From: Ravibacter arvi
Lineage (GTDB): Bacteria > Bacteroidota > Bacteroidia > Cytophagales > Spirosomataceae
Assembly (NCBI RefSeq): GCF_039540405.1
Contig: NZ_BAABEY010000016.1
Location: 1-64,000, forward strand
Length of the DNA: 64,000 nt
Direction of reading: 5' to 3'
Below the pieces are notes generated by a model, which was not told the origin of the DNA, ran no database searches, and saw only the letters and a list, made by a program, of their open reading frames with translations. Below are positions 8,522-17,023 of this stretch, in pieces. The translations under genes and the position numbers were made by a program. Each line of letters starts with the position of its first letter. Position 1 is the first letter of the stretch.

Positions 8522-9358
8522 ATGAGCACGGTAAGTGACAACATAAGGTACCTCAGGAAACTCAAAGGATTTACACAGGAACAGTTCGCCGAGCGAATCG
8601 GGATCAAACGCTCGTTGCTGGGTGCCTACGAAGAGGCGCGGGCAAATCCGAATGAGATCTACCTCGACACGATGGCAGACCTGCTCGGGGTAGAGGTGGA
8701 GCACTTGCTCAATGAAAACCTGAGGGAAAGGGGCCGGAGCCTGGCGCCCGGTACGATACTCAAACTGAACCCGGCTATGCCTGAACCGGTAAAAAATCCT
8801 GAACCATCTCCGGAACGGACCGTTCGGGAGGGCGCTATGCCTGCCGGCAACGTTCAAATGGATCTTTTTGAACCATCACCGGCCCGGTCATCCGAACCGG
8901 TTGCCGGAGAGGTAAAAAGCACTGAAGCGCCCCAGGCAGTTGTGGAGGCCGGTGAACCGAAAGACCTGGCTGAAGTGCTGCGTAAACTTTTGAATAACCA
9001 GCAGCTGGGGGTCAGGCTCTTTGAGAATCCCGGCGACCTGCCCGTTCAGGATAGCCATGTTCTGGCTCAAAAGCTGCAGGGTATAGAGATGATCGCTAAC
9101 AACGAGCTGTATGTGGTGATCACGACGAAGCAAAGCGTATACTTCAGGCGTGCCTTCAATTTGCTACAGATAAAAGGAACGGTAATACTTAGCTCGGATT
9201 TCCCCGGCATTCCTACACTGGAACTGGCAAAATCAGATATTGCTGAAGTTTACCGGTACCTCGGGAGCTTCACAACGGCAACTCCGTCGGCCTCTCTGCC
9301 GGTGCAGCGTCTCCGCGAGTTAACCGGCGAAATGGCAAAGCTACTTGCCGTTCAATAG
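8522..9358 (+). CDS. XRE-family HTH regulator with S24-like C-terminal region
   Basis: A probable DNA-binding transcription factor of 278 residues. Residues 5-62 form a Cro/CI-type helix-turn-helix (LRKLKGFTQEQFAERIG, then IKRSLLGAYEEARANP). A proline-, glutamate- and alanine-rich linker follows (about 75-150). The C-terminal part (160-252) has the beta-rich cadence of peptidase S24/LexA-like domains: ELYVVIT, VYFRRAF, GTVILSSDFPGIP and IAEVYRYLG match the positions of the S24 Lys strand, 'l.SdN..yp' and the closing strand. The catalytic Ser and Lys are not evident (Arg-Arg stands where Lys-Arg is usual), so it is probably a non-cleaving relative. Start is ATG 8522; a TTG six codons upstream is less likely. 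Its last 18 bp overlap the convergent gene at 9341. Confidence 0.85.
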   Translation: MSTVSDNIRYLRKLKGFTQEQFAERIGIKRSLLGAYEEARANPNEIYLDTMADLLGVEVEHLLNENLRERGRSLAPGTILKLNPAMPEPVKNPEPSPERTVREGAMPAGNVQMDLFEPSPARSSEPVAGEVKSTEAPQAVVEAGEPKDLAEVLRKLLNNQQLGVRLFENPGDLPVQDSHVLAQKLQGIEMIANNELYVVITTKQSVYFRRAFNLLQIKGTVILSSDFPGIPTLELAKSDIAEVYRYLGSFTTATPSASLPVQRLRELTGEMAKLLAVQ

Positions 9359-10138
9359 GCGTCCGCCCTCGCCTTTAATGAACGCTTCCATGGTTTTGAC
9401 GATGTTTTCCAATATTGAAATGTCGTCGTAACGCGCGGTGATCCCAACCTCCAGCTGGAACCAACCCAGGCCCGGAAGCTGCAGGTAGTGACCGTCCTGA
9501 ACCGGCCGGCCGTTCAGCTGTTCCTCGTAGTCAATTTCGGTTTCGTTAAAGATCAGGTCGATGGTATGCTGGAGAATGCTCCAATCCAGTTGCTCAACCG
9601 GTCGGTCATCCACCCGGATTGTAAAACTACGATCCAGGAAAACCCCGTTCAGTAAGACCTTCGTTTCACGTTTGTTTTCGATCCTGCGGTATTCGATGGC
9701 AAGGGGAACCTCAATTTTTTCGGATTCGAATATCGCCTGCTTTATTTCCTGGATAAAGTAGACCCATCGCTGCGTTTCTCTCTTGGATACGTAGCCCTTT
9801 TCTTCGCTATCGCCCTCCTTTGTCCTGATTTCGATGGCGTAGTCGCTGCTGGAAGACAGCTGTGTATTAAGGCGTGTACTTTTTAAAATGGATTCAAACT
9901 GTTCTTTCCATACCTTATTGAGTTTGCCGCTCCAGCTAAAGTCGTCATCCATCGAAAACCCCTCATCCAGAATTTCATCTTCGGTCAGCTCATCACGTTC
10001 GGTATAGCGCAATTTGTAAGACAGAACCAGGTACGCCGGGTTCTCGTCTACCACGATCCTGCAGGTATGCGCATAGGGCGGCGGAATGGTCGGGTTGGTT
10101 TGGATGTTAACCTGGTATTGTTTCGATTGGAGCGTCAT
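9341..10138 (-). CDS. Hypothetical protein, third gene of the menE-like operon
   Basis: A 265-residue soluble protein that I do not recognise. It has no signal peptide or membrane segment and is rich in acidic residues (for example ELTEDEILDEGFSMDDDF near residue 50-67). Beta-like stretches (AYLVLSYKLRY, GLGWFQLEVGITARYDD) alternate with charged segments. Its ATG overlaps the stop codon of the MenE-like ligase by four bases (ATGA), so translation is probably coupled. Its 3' end overlaps the convergent HTH gene by 18 bp, which may create antisense interference. No function is proposed. Confidence 0.8.
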   Translation of the reverse strand: MTLQSKQYQVNIQTNPTIPPPYAHTCRIVVDENPAYLVLSYKLRYTERDELTEDEILDEGFSMDDDFSWSGKLNKVWKEQFESILKSTRLNTQLSSSSDYAIEIRTKEGDSEEKGYVSKRETQRWVYFIQEIKQAIFESEKIEVPLAIEYRRIENKRETKVLLNGVFLDRSFTIRVDDRPVEQLDWSILQHTIDLIFNETEIDYEEQLNGRPVQDGHYLQLPGLGWFQLEVGITARYDDISILENIVKTMEAFIKGEGGRLLNGK

Positions 10139-11220
10139 GATACGGAAATATTGTCGGCCGCTGCCGGCCCGGATAAGGTGTCAAAGGTACGGGATTTGTC
10201 TACTTTGTCGCTTCCTGTCATCAAAAACAATTCTGTAAAGCAGATCTTTCGGGGGCGTTTGTTGCGTTCCAGATGCTCTTCAACAAGGGCCCTAATTTGC
10301 TTTTGCAGCGTATTTTCCCCTTCTACCACGAGTACCAGCGCCTCACCCAGACGGGGATCGGGCATTTTCCAGAAAAAGAAACGGTTGCTGATCCCGGCTT
10401 CCCGGAAAACAGCGCCAAACTGGTAATCCAGTGTTTCCAGCTGCATTTTGATGCCGCCCGAATTTACGGTGTTGTCAATTCGTCCGAGTATTCTAAATGA
10501 TTTTCTATCGGCAGATACCATGGCGAGGTCGTTCGTTTGGACCAGCTCAAAATCGGTCACGGCGCCGCGGAGATACAGGCAACCCCGGGCATCGGTCCCG
10601 ATTTCCAGGTCTCCGGTGAGGCGGTAGGGGGCATCATGAGCGTCTGAAAGGCTGCGTAGGGCTACGTGCGACACGGTTTCAGTCATGCCGTAGCCGAGAT
10701 AGATTTCCGGCCCGAGCTTTTGAAAGGCGTCGTACTGGGCCGGTGTAAGGCCTACGCCGCCGAGGAGAATTTTCCCCAGTTTTTGGGGAAGATCGCGGGT
10801 GCGTTCATTGGAAATAATTTCGGCAAGCTGCATCGGTACGAGGGCTGCAAAATCGAAAGAGAGCGTGGCAGGCAGATCCAGCAAGGGGTTGCTGACAGGA
10901 GGAACGAGTACCACTTCCCAGTCAAGCTCCATTGCCCGTATCAGCATCATAAATCCCCCGACATAGTTAATATTTATACAGGCAAGCACGCGGGAATGCG
11001 GCTGCAGAGACAGCGCGTCGGCGCTTGCCCTTACACTCGCCTGTAATTGGGCCCGCTTCACTACGATTTCTTTGGGCAAGCCCGTCGATCCCGAGGTATG
11101 TAGGGAAAAGTGCGCGGCGCCGTCCAGCCACGAAAGACAGATCTCTCTGGCTTTCCGGTGGTAAGGGTCGGTCGGGGTGACCGCGCGGATAGAGGCTTTG
11201 TTGAAGGACAGGTAACTCAT
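10135..11220 (-). CDS. AMP-binding acyl-CoA ligase, short MenE (O-succinylbenzoate-CoA ligase)-like
   Basis: Activates a carboxylic acid with ATP and joins it to CoA; in menaquinone synthesis the substrate is o-succinylbenzoate. Adenylation motifs are present: P-loop HTSGSTGLPK (41-50), YGMTET (177-182), the ribose-binding aspartate in NDLA, the hinge GRIDNTVNSGGIKM, and a C-terminal lysine in SDKVDKSR. At 361 residues it is about 100 shorter than E. coli or Bacillus MenE and lacks most of the N-terminal subdomain, which is usual for Bacteroidota MenE. No other men gene is in the window, so the substrate is inferred. The start overlaps the upstream stop by one base (TAATG). Confidence 0.82.
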   Translation of the reverse strand: MSYLSFNKASIRAVTPTDPYHRKAREICLSWLDGAAHFSLHTSGSTGLPKEIVVKRAQLQASVRASADALSLQPHSRVLACININYVGGFMMLIRAMELDWEVVLVPPVSNPLLDLPATLSFDFAALVPMQLAEIISNERTRDLPQKLGKILLGGVGLTPAQYDAFQKLGPEIYLGYGMTETVSHVALRSLSDAHDAPYRLTGDLEIGTDARGCLYLRGAVTDFELVQTNDLAMVSADRKSFRILGRIDNTVNSGGIKMQLETLDYQFGAVFREAGISNRFFFWKMPDPRLGEALVLVVEGENTLQKQIRALVEEHLERNKRPRKICFTELFLMTGSDKVDKSRTFDTLSGPAAADNISVS

Positions 11221-12365
11221 TAACCTCCGAGTGCTTGATCAAGATCAGTGATAATGTCGTCCACGTCTTCTACGCCTATACTGAGGCGGATCAGGGTGTT
11301 ACGAATTCCCATGTTTTCTCTTTCCTCAGGTGAAAAGGTGGCATGGCTCATTTTGGGCGGATAGGCACAAAGCGACTCTACCCCGCCCAGCGATTCGCCA
11401 ACCGTTATAAGCTGCAGTTTTTCCATGGTACCGATTGCATCTGCTCCGGCTTCCTTCCGGACGTCAAAAGAGACCATACCGCCAAACCCGCGCATTTGTT
11501 TTCCTGCGAGTTCGTGCTCGGGATGGGTGGGTAATCCGGGGTAATAAACGGTGCCAACTTTCTTGTGCCCGCTTAGCCATTCTGCCACGGCCATCGCATT
11601 CTCGCAATGCCGGCGCATTCGCAGATGAAGGGTCTTAAGCCCTCTCAGAACCAGGAAGCAGTCTTGCGGACCGGGAACGGCGCCCGTTGCTTTTTGCTGG
11701 AATTCAAGCTGGCGACCCAGGTTTTCATCTTTGCCGATCAGAGCGCCCATAATCACGTCGGAATGGCCGCCCAGGTATTTGGTGACGGAATGCATCACAA
11801 TGTCGGCGCCTAAATCAAGCGGGTTGCAAAGATAGGGTGACGCGAAAGTGCTGTCTACTACGCTGATAATCCCCTTTTTGCCGGCGATTTGAGTAACAGC
11901 GGCAATGTCCGTAATTCTTAAAAGCGGGTTGGAGGGACTTTCCATCCAGACCATCCGGGTGGCAGGCGTAATGCTTTTTTCAAACAGGCCGGGTGTTTTC
12001 AGATCTATAAATTTGAAGATGATGCCGTAGGGCTCGAAAATCAGCTTCATCATCCGGAAAGTCCCGCCGTATAAATCGAGCGAGGCCAACACCTCGTCCC
12101 CCGGTCGCAGCAGCTTGAGCACTGCGTCAATCGCAGCCATTCCGCTTGCGTAGCAATAAGCCCACTTCCCGTTTTCAAGGTCTGCCAACGCGGTCTGAAG
12201 GGCATGCCGCGTCGGGTTCCGCATACGAGAGTACTCATAGCCTTTGTGGTTGCCCGGGCTTTTTTGCGCATACGTGGAGGTCTGATAAATAGGCGGCATT
12301 ACCGCACCTGTGGTCGGGTCGGGCTCGGAGCCCGCGTGAATCGCTCTGGTCGCAAATTTTTTCAT
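11220..12365 (-). CDS. Trans-sulfuration PLP enzyme (cystathionine gamma-synthase / gamma-lyase type)
   Basis: A fold-type I PLP enzyme of the Cys/Met metabolism family, acting on O-acylhomoserine or cystathionine. The 381-residue protein has YSRMRNPT (45-52), GMAAIDAVL (75-83), MESPSNPLL (141-149), VVDSTFASPYLCNPL and the PLP-binding Lys196 in HSVTKYLGGHSD. Sequence alone does not separate MetB from CGL or MetC activities. The ATG at 12365 is chosen because upstream in-frame sequence is promoter-like and the N-terminus MKKFATRAIHAG is typical. It is the first gene of a three-gene minus-strand operon with the MenE-like ligase and the unknown protein, joined by TAATG and ATGA overlaps. Confidence 0.92.
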   Translation of the reverse strand: MKKFATRAIHAGSEPDPTTGAVMPPIYQTSTYAQKSPGNHKGYEYSRMRNPTRHALQTALADLENGKWAYCYASGMAAIDAVLKLLRPGDEVLASLDLYGGTFRMMKLIFEPYGIIFKFIDLKTPGLFEKSITPATRMVWMESPSNPLLRITDIAAVTQIAGKKGIISVVDSTFASPYLCNPLDLGADIVMHSVTKYLGGHSDVIMGALIGKDENLGRQLEFQQKATGAVPGPQDCFLVLRGLKTLHLRMRRHCENAMAVAEWLSGHKKVGTVYYPGLPTHPEHELAGKQMRGFGGMVSFDVRKEAGADAIGTMEKLQLITVGESLGGVESLCAYPPKMSHATFSPEERENMGIRNTLIRLSIGVEDVDDIITDLDQALGG

Positions 12366-12402
12366 ACTGAATATCGAAATGGAGGCCGACAGGGCCCTTC
12401 GA

Positions 12403-12410
12403 CAAATATA
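12403..12410 (-). promoter_or_regulatory. Candidate -7 element TATATTTG of the trans-sulfuration operon
   Basis: Read on the minus strand, 12410 to 12403 is TATATTTG, an exact TAnnTTTG match 37 nt before the ATG. No clear TTTG is found at the standard -33 distance. Confidence 0.45.
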
Positions 12411-12563
12411 CTTTTTATTCGACGTAGCGGGTTTTCGAAATGTTGATTTTAACGGGGAACCGGTGGCTGGCACATTTTTTTAACATACCTCTCCGACCGG
12501 GAATAACAACCCGCTTAAAATTCCGTTTTGAATCCTGTTACGAACAAAGTTTTTCTATCAATT

Positions 12564-13442
12564 ATGAAGAAGCTGGCCTTTCTACTTTTAATATTGATTG
12601 TCGGAGCTTGTAAAGACGACAATTCGGGCGTTGGGCCCAACCGGGCGGACGGATTCGTGGGCGTTTATTATACCAACCCGGTAAAAGACAACCGCAGCTC
12701 GTTTTATGTATGGGTCGTAACAAGAAAGGCCAACAACCGCCTCGGCATTGGTTATTACATTGAAGACACTTACAAATTTGGCAACCAGGGTACGCTTTCG
12801 AAGAAAAAAGAGGTTTATTTCCTGGAAAACGTTGAAATTACCGCGGACTCCGCTTTTTCTATTAACGAATCGGTGCCCGTAAGCGGCAGCCAGGTCCGGT
12901 TGAGCGGTCAGGGCAGGTTGCTGAAAGGAGGCGATGGCGCCGCCCGGATAGATGTCTCGCTTGAATATGTGGGTGCGGATAACAAAACGGCCCGTACGCC
13001 CGACCAGGTGAGTTTTCAGAAAGTAAGCAACGTGATTGATGAAGATCCGAAACTCAATGATTTCAGCTACGACGGGACTTATCAGACTGAGCTTTCGGAA
13101 GGGGCAAAAACTGCTTTCCACAACTGGAGCGTGAGCGCGCGCAACAACACCAGCTTTGAAATCGACTATAAAATCCGTGACAAATATAACCAGGGGACGA
13201 TTGGAGAGCTCATTAACAATTATATCCTGAACGACGCTAAAAAAGTCGGTAACCGTTCCCTGGCGATTGATATGAATATCCAGGAAGAAGCCAGCCGGGA
13301 CAAAATCAAAATCAAAGCGGTGGGTAATAAATTACTCAGATCAGTTGGCGATGCGCCCCGTATCGCGGTGGTGGTTCAGATAACCAATGAAACCCAGGGC
13401 ATTACCCGCATGGAATATCTGGAACTGAAAAAGCAAAACTAG
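12564..13442 (+). CDS. Unknown lipoprotein with an internal duplication
   Basis: A 292-residue predicted lipoprotein: hydrophobic MKKLAFLLLILIVGAC signal with lipobox Cys16, followed by KDDN. The mature part appears to hold two related beta-rich units, about 30-155 and 168-290. Compare GVYYTNPVKDN...FYVWVVTRKANNRLGIGY with GTYQTELSEG...FHNWSVSARNNTSFEIDY, each followed by an acidic IxDxY segment and GNQGT or NQGT. I know no family for it. I start it at ATG 12564, which gives the clean signal peptide; an ATG 36 nt upstream adds a poor N-terminus. Its TAG stop overlaps the GTG start of the next gene by one base, which suggests coupling with the DxDD protein. Confidence 0.82.
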   Translation: MKKLAFLLLILIVGACKDDNSGVGPNRADGFVGVYYTNPVKDNRSSFYVWVVTRKANNRLGIGYYIEDTYKFGNQGTLSKKKEVYFLENVEITADSAFSINESVPVSGSQVRLSGQGRLLKGGDGAARIDVSLEYVGADNKTARTPDQVSFQKVSNVIDEDPKLNDFSYDGTYQTELSEGAKTAFHNWSVSARNNTSFEIDYKIRDKYNQGTIGELINNYILNDAKKVGNRSLAIDMNIQEEASRDKIKIKAVGNKLLRSVGDAPRIAVVVQITNETQGITRMEYLELKKQN

Positions 13443-14518
13443 TGCTCCGAAAAATCCTGGAGAATATTGCATCTTTACAATCTGGCGGAGAGGGTAACTT
13501 TCCGCCAGGTTTGTTTCCCGCGTATCGGACCAATCGCAGGCTTGGGTATCGCCGCGATGATACCAATCTCTTTTTTTCGGTAATCACTGCCTTTACGCTC
13601 CAGTCCCTGGAAAAGGACATAGAGGGCGATGATCTAAGGGAGCTCATCCGGAAAATCAATGCGCGCATCCTTATCAACTACCCCGCTTTTCAGAATAAAG
13701 ACGGCTTAAAGACCTACAATTTCTGGAGGACCCGGCCTACTGACCACTTTTCAAACGGGTATGTGTTCAGGCATTTCGATCATTTCAGGATCCCGGATGA
13801 TGCGGACGATACCGCTATGGTCTACCTGACCGGCAACCCTGCCTCCGATGAGCTGTTGTGGCTGAAAGAAAAGCTTGCGGCCCATGCGAACGGAACCCGA
13901 CTTTGGATAAAAAATACCTACCCTGAATACCGGAAGCTGCGCGCGTATTCCACCTGGTTCGGGAAAAATATGTATATAGAGTTCGACGTCTGCGTGCTCA
14001 GCAACCTCCTGTATTGTATCTATCAATATAAGCTGCCTTTTAATCAGCACGATCAGGACAGCCTCCTTTATATCCGCTCCGTTATAGAATCCGGTCGTTA
14101 CAGGCACGAACCTTTCCGATGTGCTCACCAATACCCCCGGACGCCCCTGATTATCTATCACGTGACCAGGCTGATGGCGGCATTCGACCCGCTTATTCTG
14201 AAGCGGGTAAAGCAGGAACTCATCGATACCTGCCATGTCCTGCTCGAGACAGACCTCCATCCAATGGACCGGGTATTGCTCTCCACCTCGCTTCTGCGTT
14301 TCGGCATCAGGCCGCCCGAAATTGATCTTGAAAAGTTCACAGCCCGTACCTTTGACGGATTCTGGTTTTTTATTGCAGGCTTGCTGACGGCCTACGAGCA
14401 CCGGTGGCTCTACCGGGTTGCGCATTCCGGCTGGTTTCATATGTACTGGGAATGCGAGGCCCATTGCTGGGCGCTGCTGGCCGAGTACTGCGTACTGAAG
14501 AATTCGCTTCAACAGTAA
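13442..14518 (+). CDS. Alpha-helical protein with a class II terpene-cyclase-like DxDD motif
   Basis: A 358-residue soluble, tryptophan- and tyrosine-rich protein, probably all-alpha. Residues 118-126 read PDDADDTAM: D120-A-D122-D123-T-A fits the DxDD(T/A) acid motif that protonates the substrate in squalene-hopene cyclases and class II diterpene cyclases. Helical repeats surround it, such as EFDVCVLSNLLYCIYQY (180-196), which resembles the inner helices of alpha/alpha barrels. At this length it could be a single barrel domain, about half of a squalene-hopene cyclase. I do not see convincing QW repeats, and no prenyl-diphosphate or squalene synthase lies nearby, so a cyclase role is a hypothesis; a barrel with another role is possible. 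The GTG start at 13442 overlaps the TAG of the lipoprotein gene. Confidence 0.75.
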   Translation: MLRKILENIASLQSGGEGNFPPGLFPAYRTNRRLGYRRDDTNLFFSVITAFTLQSLEKDIEGDDLRELIRKINARILINYPAFQNKDGLKTYNFWRTRPTDHFSNGYVFRHFDHFRIPDDADDTAMVYLTGNPASDELLWLKEKLAAHANGTRLWIKNTYPEYRKLRAYSTWFGKNMYIEFDVCVLSNLLYCIYQYKLPFNQHDQDSLLYIRSVIESGRYRHEPFRCAHQYPRTPLIIYHVTRLMAAFDPLILKRVKQELIDTCHVLLETDLHPMDRVLLSTSLLRFGIRPPEIDLEKFTARTFDGFWFFIAGLLTAYEHRWLYRVAHSGWFHMYWECEAHCWALLAEYCVLKNSLQQ

Positions 14519-14592
14519 GTCGAAGGCTGCGTGCAATACGGCCGATTGTGATTAGCTTTACCGCCTGTTGTTTGCAAGATAAACGAAAGCCG

Positions 14593-15420
14593 ATGTCACC
14601 GAACGAAAGACGCAGCGAAGAGTTGGCCGCTTTTGACCGACTGCTTACCATTATGGATGAGCTCAGGGAGAAATGCCCGTGGGACCGGAAACAGACCCTG
14701 GAGAGTTTGCGGCACCTTACCATCGAGGAAACTTACGAGCTTTCCGATGCAATCCTCGACCAGGACCTGGATGAAGTTAAGAAGGAGTTGGGAGATCTCC
14801 TCTTACACATGGTGTTCTATGCCAAAATAGCCTCCGAAACCAAAGCCTTTGACATAGCTGATGTATTAAATGCGATCTGCGAGAAGCTGATCCGAAGACA
14901 TCCACACATCTATCCGGATGAAACAGGGGCTACCATTTCCGCAGATACCGAAGACCAGGTAAAGCAAAACTGGGAGCAATTAAAGCTCAAGGAAGGAAAT
15001 AAGTCGGTGCTGGCGGGCGTTCCCAAATCGTTGCCTGCTTTGGTAAAGGCCATGCGCATCCAGGAGAAGGCCCGTGGGGCCGGCTTTGACTGGGAGGAAA
15101 AGTCGCAGGTATGGGAGAAGGTGTCGGAAGAAATCATGGAATTCAGGGAGCTGATCAGTCCCGATTCAGGGCAACCGGTAGACCAGCAGGCCGCGGAAGC
15201 CGAGTTCGGCGACGTTTTGTTTTCACTGGTTAACTATGCCCGTTTCGTGGACCTTAACCCTGAAACCGCGCTTGAGCGGACTAACCGGAAATTTATACGG
15301 CGCTTTAGCTACCTGGAAACCCACGCGCGGGCCGAGGGTAAAGCCCTTCACCAAATGTCACTTGCCGAAATGGATGAGTATTGGGAGCGGGCAAAAAAGG
15401 AAGAAAAAGACATTTCCTGA
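14593..15420 (+). CDS. mazG: Nucleoside triphosphate pyrophosphohydrolase MazG
   Basis: Hydrolyses (d)NTPs to NMP and pyrophosphate, cleaning the nucleotide pool or modulating stress nucleotides. The 275-residue protein has two tandem MazG domains: the first (about 12-100) with CPWDRKQT, the Mg-binding EETYE and KELGDLLLHMVF; the second (about 140-250) with EKVSEEIMEF and EAEFGDVLFSLVNYARF. I start it at ATG 14593 (MSPNERRSEEL); the 63 upstream in-frame codons overlap the previous gene and do not resemble MazG. It is about 75 bp after the DxDD gene and 180 bp before clpX. Confidence 0.96.
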   Translation: MSPNERRSEELAAFDRLLTIMDELREKCPWDRKQTLESLRHLTIEETYELSDAILDQDLDEVKKELGDLLLHMVFYAKIASETKAFDIADVLNAICEKLIRRHPHIYPDETGATISADTEDQVKQNWEQLKLKEGNKSVLAGVPKSLPALVKAMRIQEKARGAGFDWEEKSQVWEKVSEEIMEFRELISPDSGQPVDQQAAEAEFGDVLFSLVNYARFVDLNPETALERTNRKFIRRFSYLETHARAEGKALHQMSLAEMDEYWERAKKEEKDIS

Positions 15421-15493
15421 AACGAGCGTGTTTTTTTATCCGATACTCCCTCATCAGCAACGCTTTGACGAGGGGATCCTGTTTCGGTCGTCA

Positions 15494-15525
15494 TTTGGAT
15501 AAAGCGACAAAAAAAACGAACTTTG
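15494..15525 (+). promoter_or_regulatory. Candidate clpX promoter
   Basis: TTTG at 15494-15497 is followed after 20 nt by GAACTTTG at 15518-15525, a one-base mismatch to the -7 consensus TAnnTTTG with ideal spacing. The clpX ATG lies 74 nt downstream. Confidence 0.45.
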
Positions 15526-15599
15526 CTGGAATTTATAAACTGGCGGACCGGATAAAAGTAGCTGTAATAAAAACCGCTATAACTGAATAATCTTACAAT

Positions 15600-16841
15600 A
15601 TGGCATCAGTGACATGCTCGTTCTGCGGGCGACGTAAAAATGAAGTAGAATTGTTGCTTTCCGGCATCGATGCGCATATCTGCAACAATTGTATCGAGCA
15701 GGGGCATCAGGTGGTATTGGAGGAGTTCGGAAGCAAAGAAGAAAAGAAGGGCCGGAAAAAATTGCCCAAGCTGAACCTGATTCCGCCGGTAGAAATAAAA
15801 CGTTTTCTTGACCAATATGTAATCGGGCAGGATGAGGCGAAACGCTCGCTGTCCGTGGCCGTTTATAACCATTATAAGCGCCTTACCCAACCGGCCGACG
15901 CGGATGATGTGATGATTGAGAAGTCGAACATTATCATGGCCGGCGAGACGGGTACCGGTAAGACTTACCTGGCCAAAACGCTGGCGCGTATCCTGGAAGT
16001 GCCGTTTTGTGTAGCCGATGCCACCACCGTAACCGAAGCCGGGTATGTCGGTGAAGACGTGGAAACTATCCTGACCCGTCTCCTGCAGGCGGCAGATTTC
16101 GACGTTGAAAAGGCGGAACGTGGGATCGTCTATATAGATGAAATTGATAAAATAGCCCGTAAGAGCGATAATCCTTCTATTACCAGGGACGTGAGCGGCG
16201 AGGGCGTGCAGCAGGCGCTTTTGAAGTTGCTGGAGGGGTCTATCGTGAATGTTCCTCCCCAGGGCGGACGCAAGCACCCCGATCAGAAAATGATCGCGCT
16301 GAACACCGAGAATATCCTTTTCATTTGCGGGGGCGCTTTTGTAGGCATTGACCGTCATATAGCCAAGCGGATCAACACGCGTCCTATCGGTTTCAGTAAT
16401 GATTCCAGGATTATCGAAATTTTCGACAAAGAGAACCTGATGCGGTATATATCGGCCCAGGATCTTAAATCTTTTGGTCTGATTCCCGAGCTGATCGGCC
16501 GTCTGCCGGTGCTTACCTATCTCAACCCGCTTGATGCCCAGGCACTGCGCCAGATCCTGACCGAGCCGAAAAATGCGCTGATCAAGCAGTATAAAAAGCT
16601 GTTCGCGCTGGAAGGAATTGACATCGCTTTCGAAGATTCGGTTTTGGATTATATCGTCGAGCAGGCCGTCGCGTACAAATTGGGTGCGAGGGGATTGCGG
16701 TCAATCTGCGAGTCTATCATGACCGACGCCATGTTCGAACTGCCTTCCCAGTCAGACGTCAAAACGTTTACCGTTACACTTGACTACGCGCAGGAGAAAT
16801 TTGAGAAATCGTCGCTGGCGCTTCTTAAATCGGTAGCCTGA
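15600..16841 (+). CDS. clpX: ATP-dependent Clp protease ATP-binding subunit ClpX
   Basis: AAA+ unfoldase that feeds substrates to ClpP. Its 413 residues hold an N-terminal C4 zinc-binding domain (Cys6, Cys9, Cys28, Cys31), Walker A GETGTGKT (115-122), Walker B VYIDEID (177-183), the pore loop GYVG (148-151), RKHPDQ and the ClpP-binding IGF loop (263-265 in RPIGFSND). All elements needed for ClpP docking are present, but clpP is not adjacent. The start is ATG 15600, giving the usual N-terminus with CSFCGR. Confidence 0.98.
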   Translation: MASVTCSFCGRRKNEVELLLSGIDAHICNNCIEQGHQVVLEEFGSKEEKKGRKKLPKLNLIPPVEIKRFLDQYVIGQDEAKRSLSVAVYNHYKRLTQPADADDVMIEKSNIIMAGETGTGKTYLAKTLARILEVPFCVADATTVTEAGYVGEDVETILTRLLQAADFDVEKAERGIVYIDEIDKIARKSDNPSITRDVSGEGVQQALLKLLEGSIVNVPPQGGRKHPDQKMIALNTENILFICGGAFVGIDRHIAKRINTRPIGFSNDSRIIEIFDKENLMRYISAQDLKSFGLIPELIGRLPVLTYLNPLDAQALRQILTEPKNALIKQYKKLFALEGIDIAFEDSVLDYIVEQAVAYKLGARGLRSICESIMTDAMFELPSQSDVKTFTVTLDYAQEKFEKSSLALLKSVA

Positions 16842-16923
16842 CCCGGCTTCTCCGGTAGTTATACACCGGGAGCGGTTTGGAAATTTCTCCCCGCAAGACG
16901 TTTCTATTGGTATGCTAAAGACA

Positions 16924-16958
16924 CAGCCTGGTCCCGGGAATTTTCCGGAGCCAGGCTG
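16924..16958. terminator. Stem-loop downstream of clpX
   Basis: CAGCCTGG (16924-16931) pairs with CCAGGCTG (16951-16958), and part of the inner CCCGG/CCGG extends the stem. There is no clear U-tract, so it may be a transcript 3' end stabiliser rather than a strict intrinsic terminator. Confidence 0.4.
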
Positions 16959-17023
16959 CGTTAGGAAATTACGGGTCCGGATGCTTTGATCCGCCCATTG
17001 ACCATCTACAACCGACAGTAATT

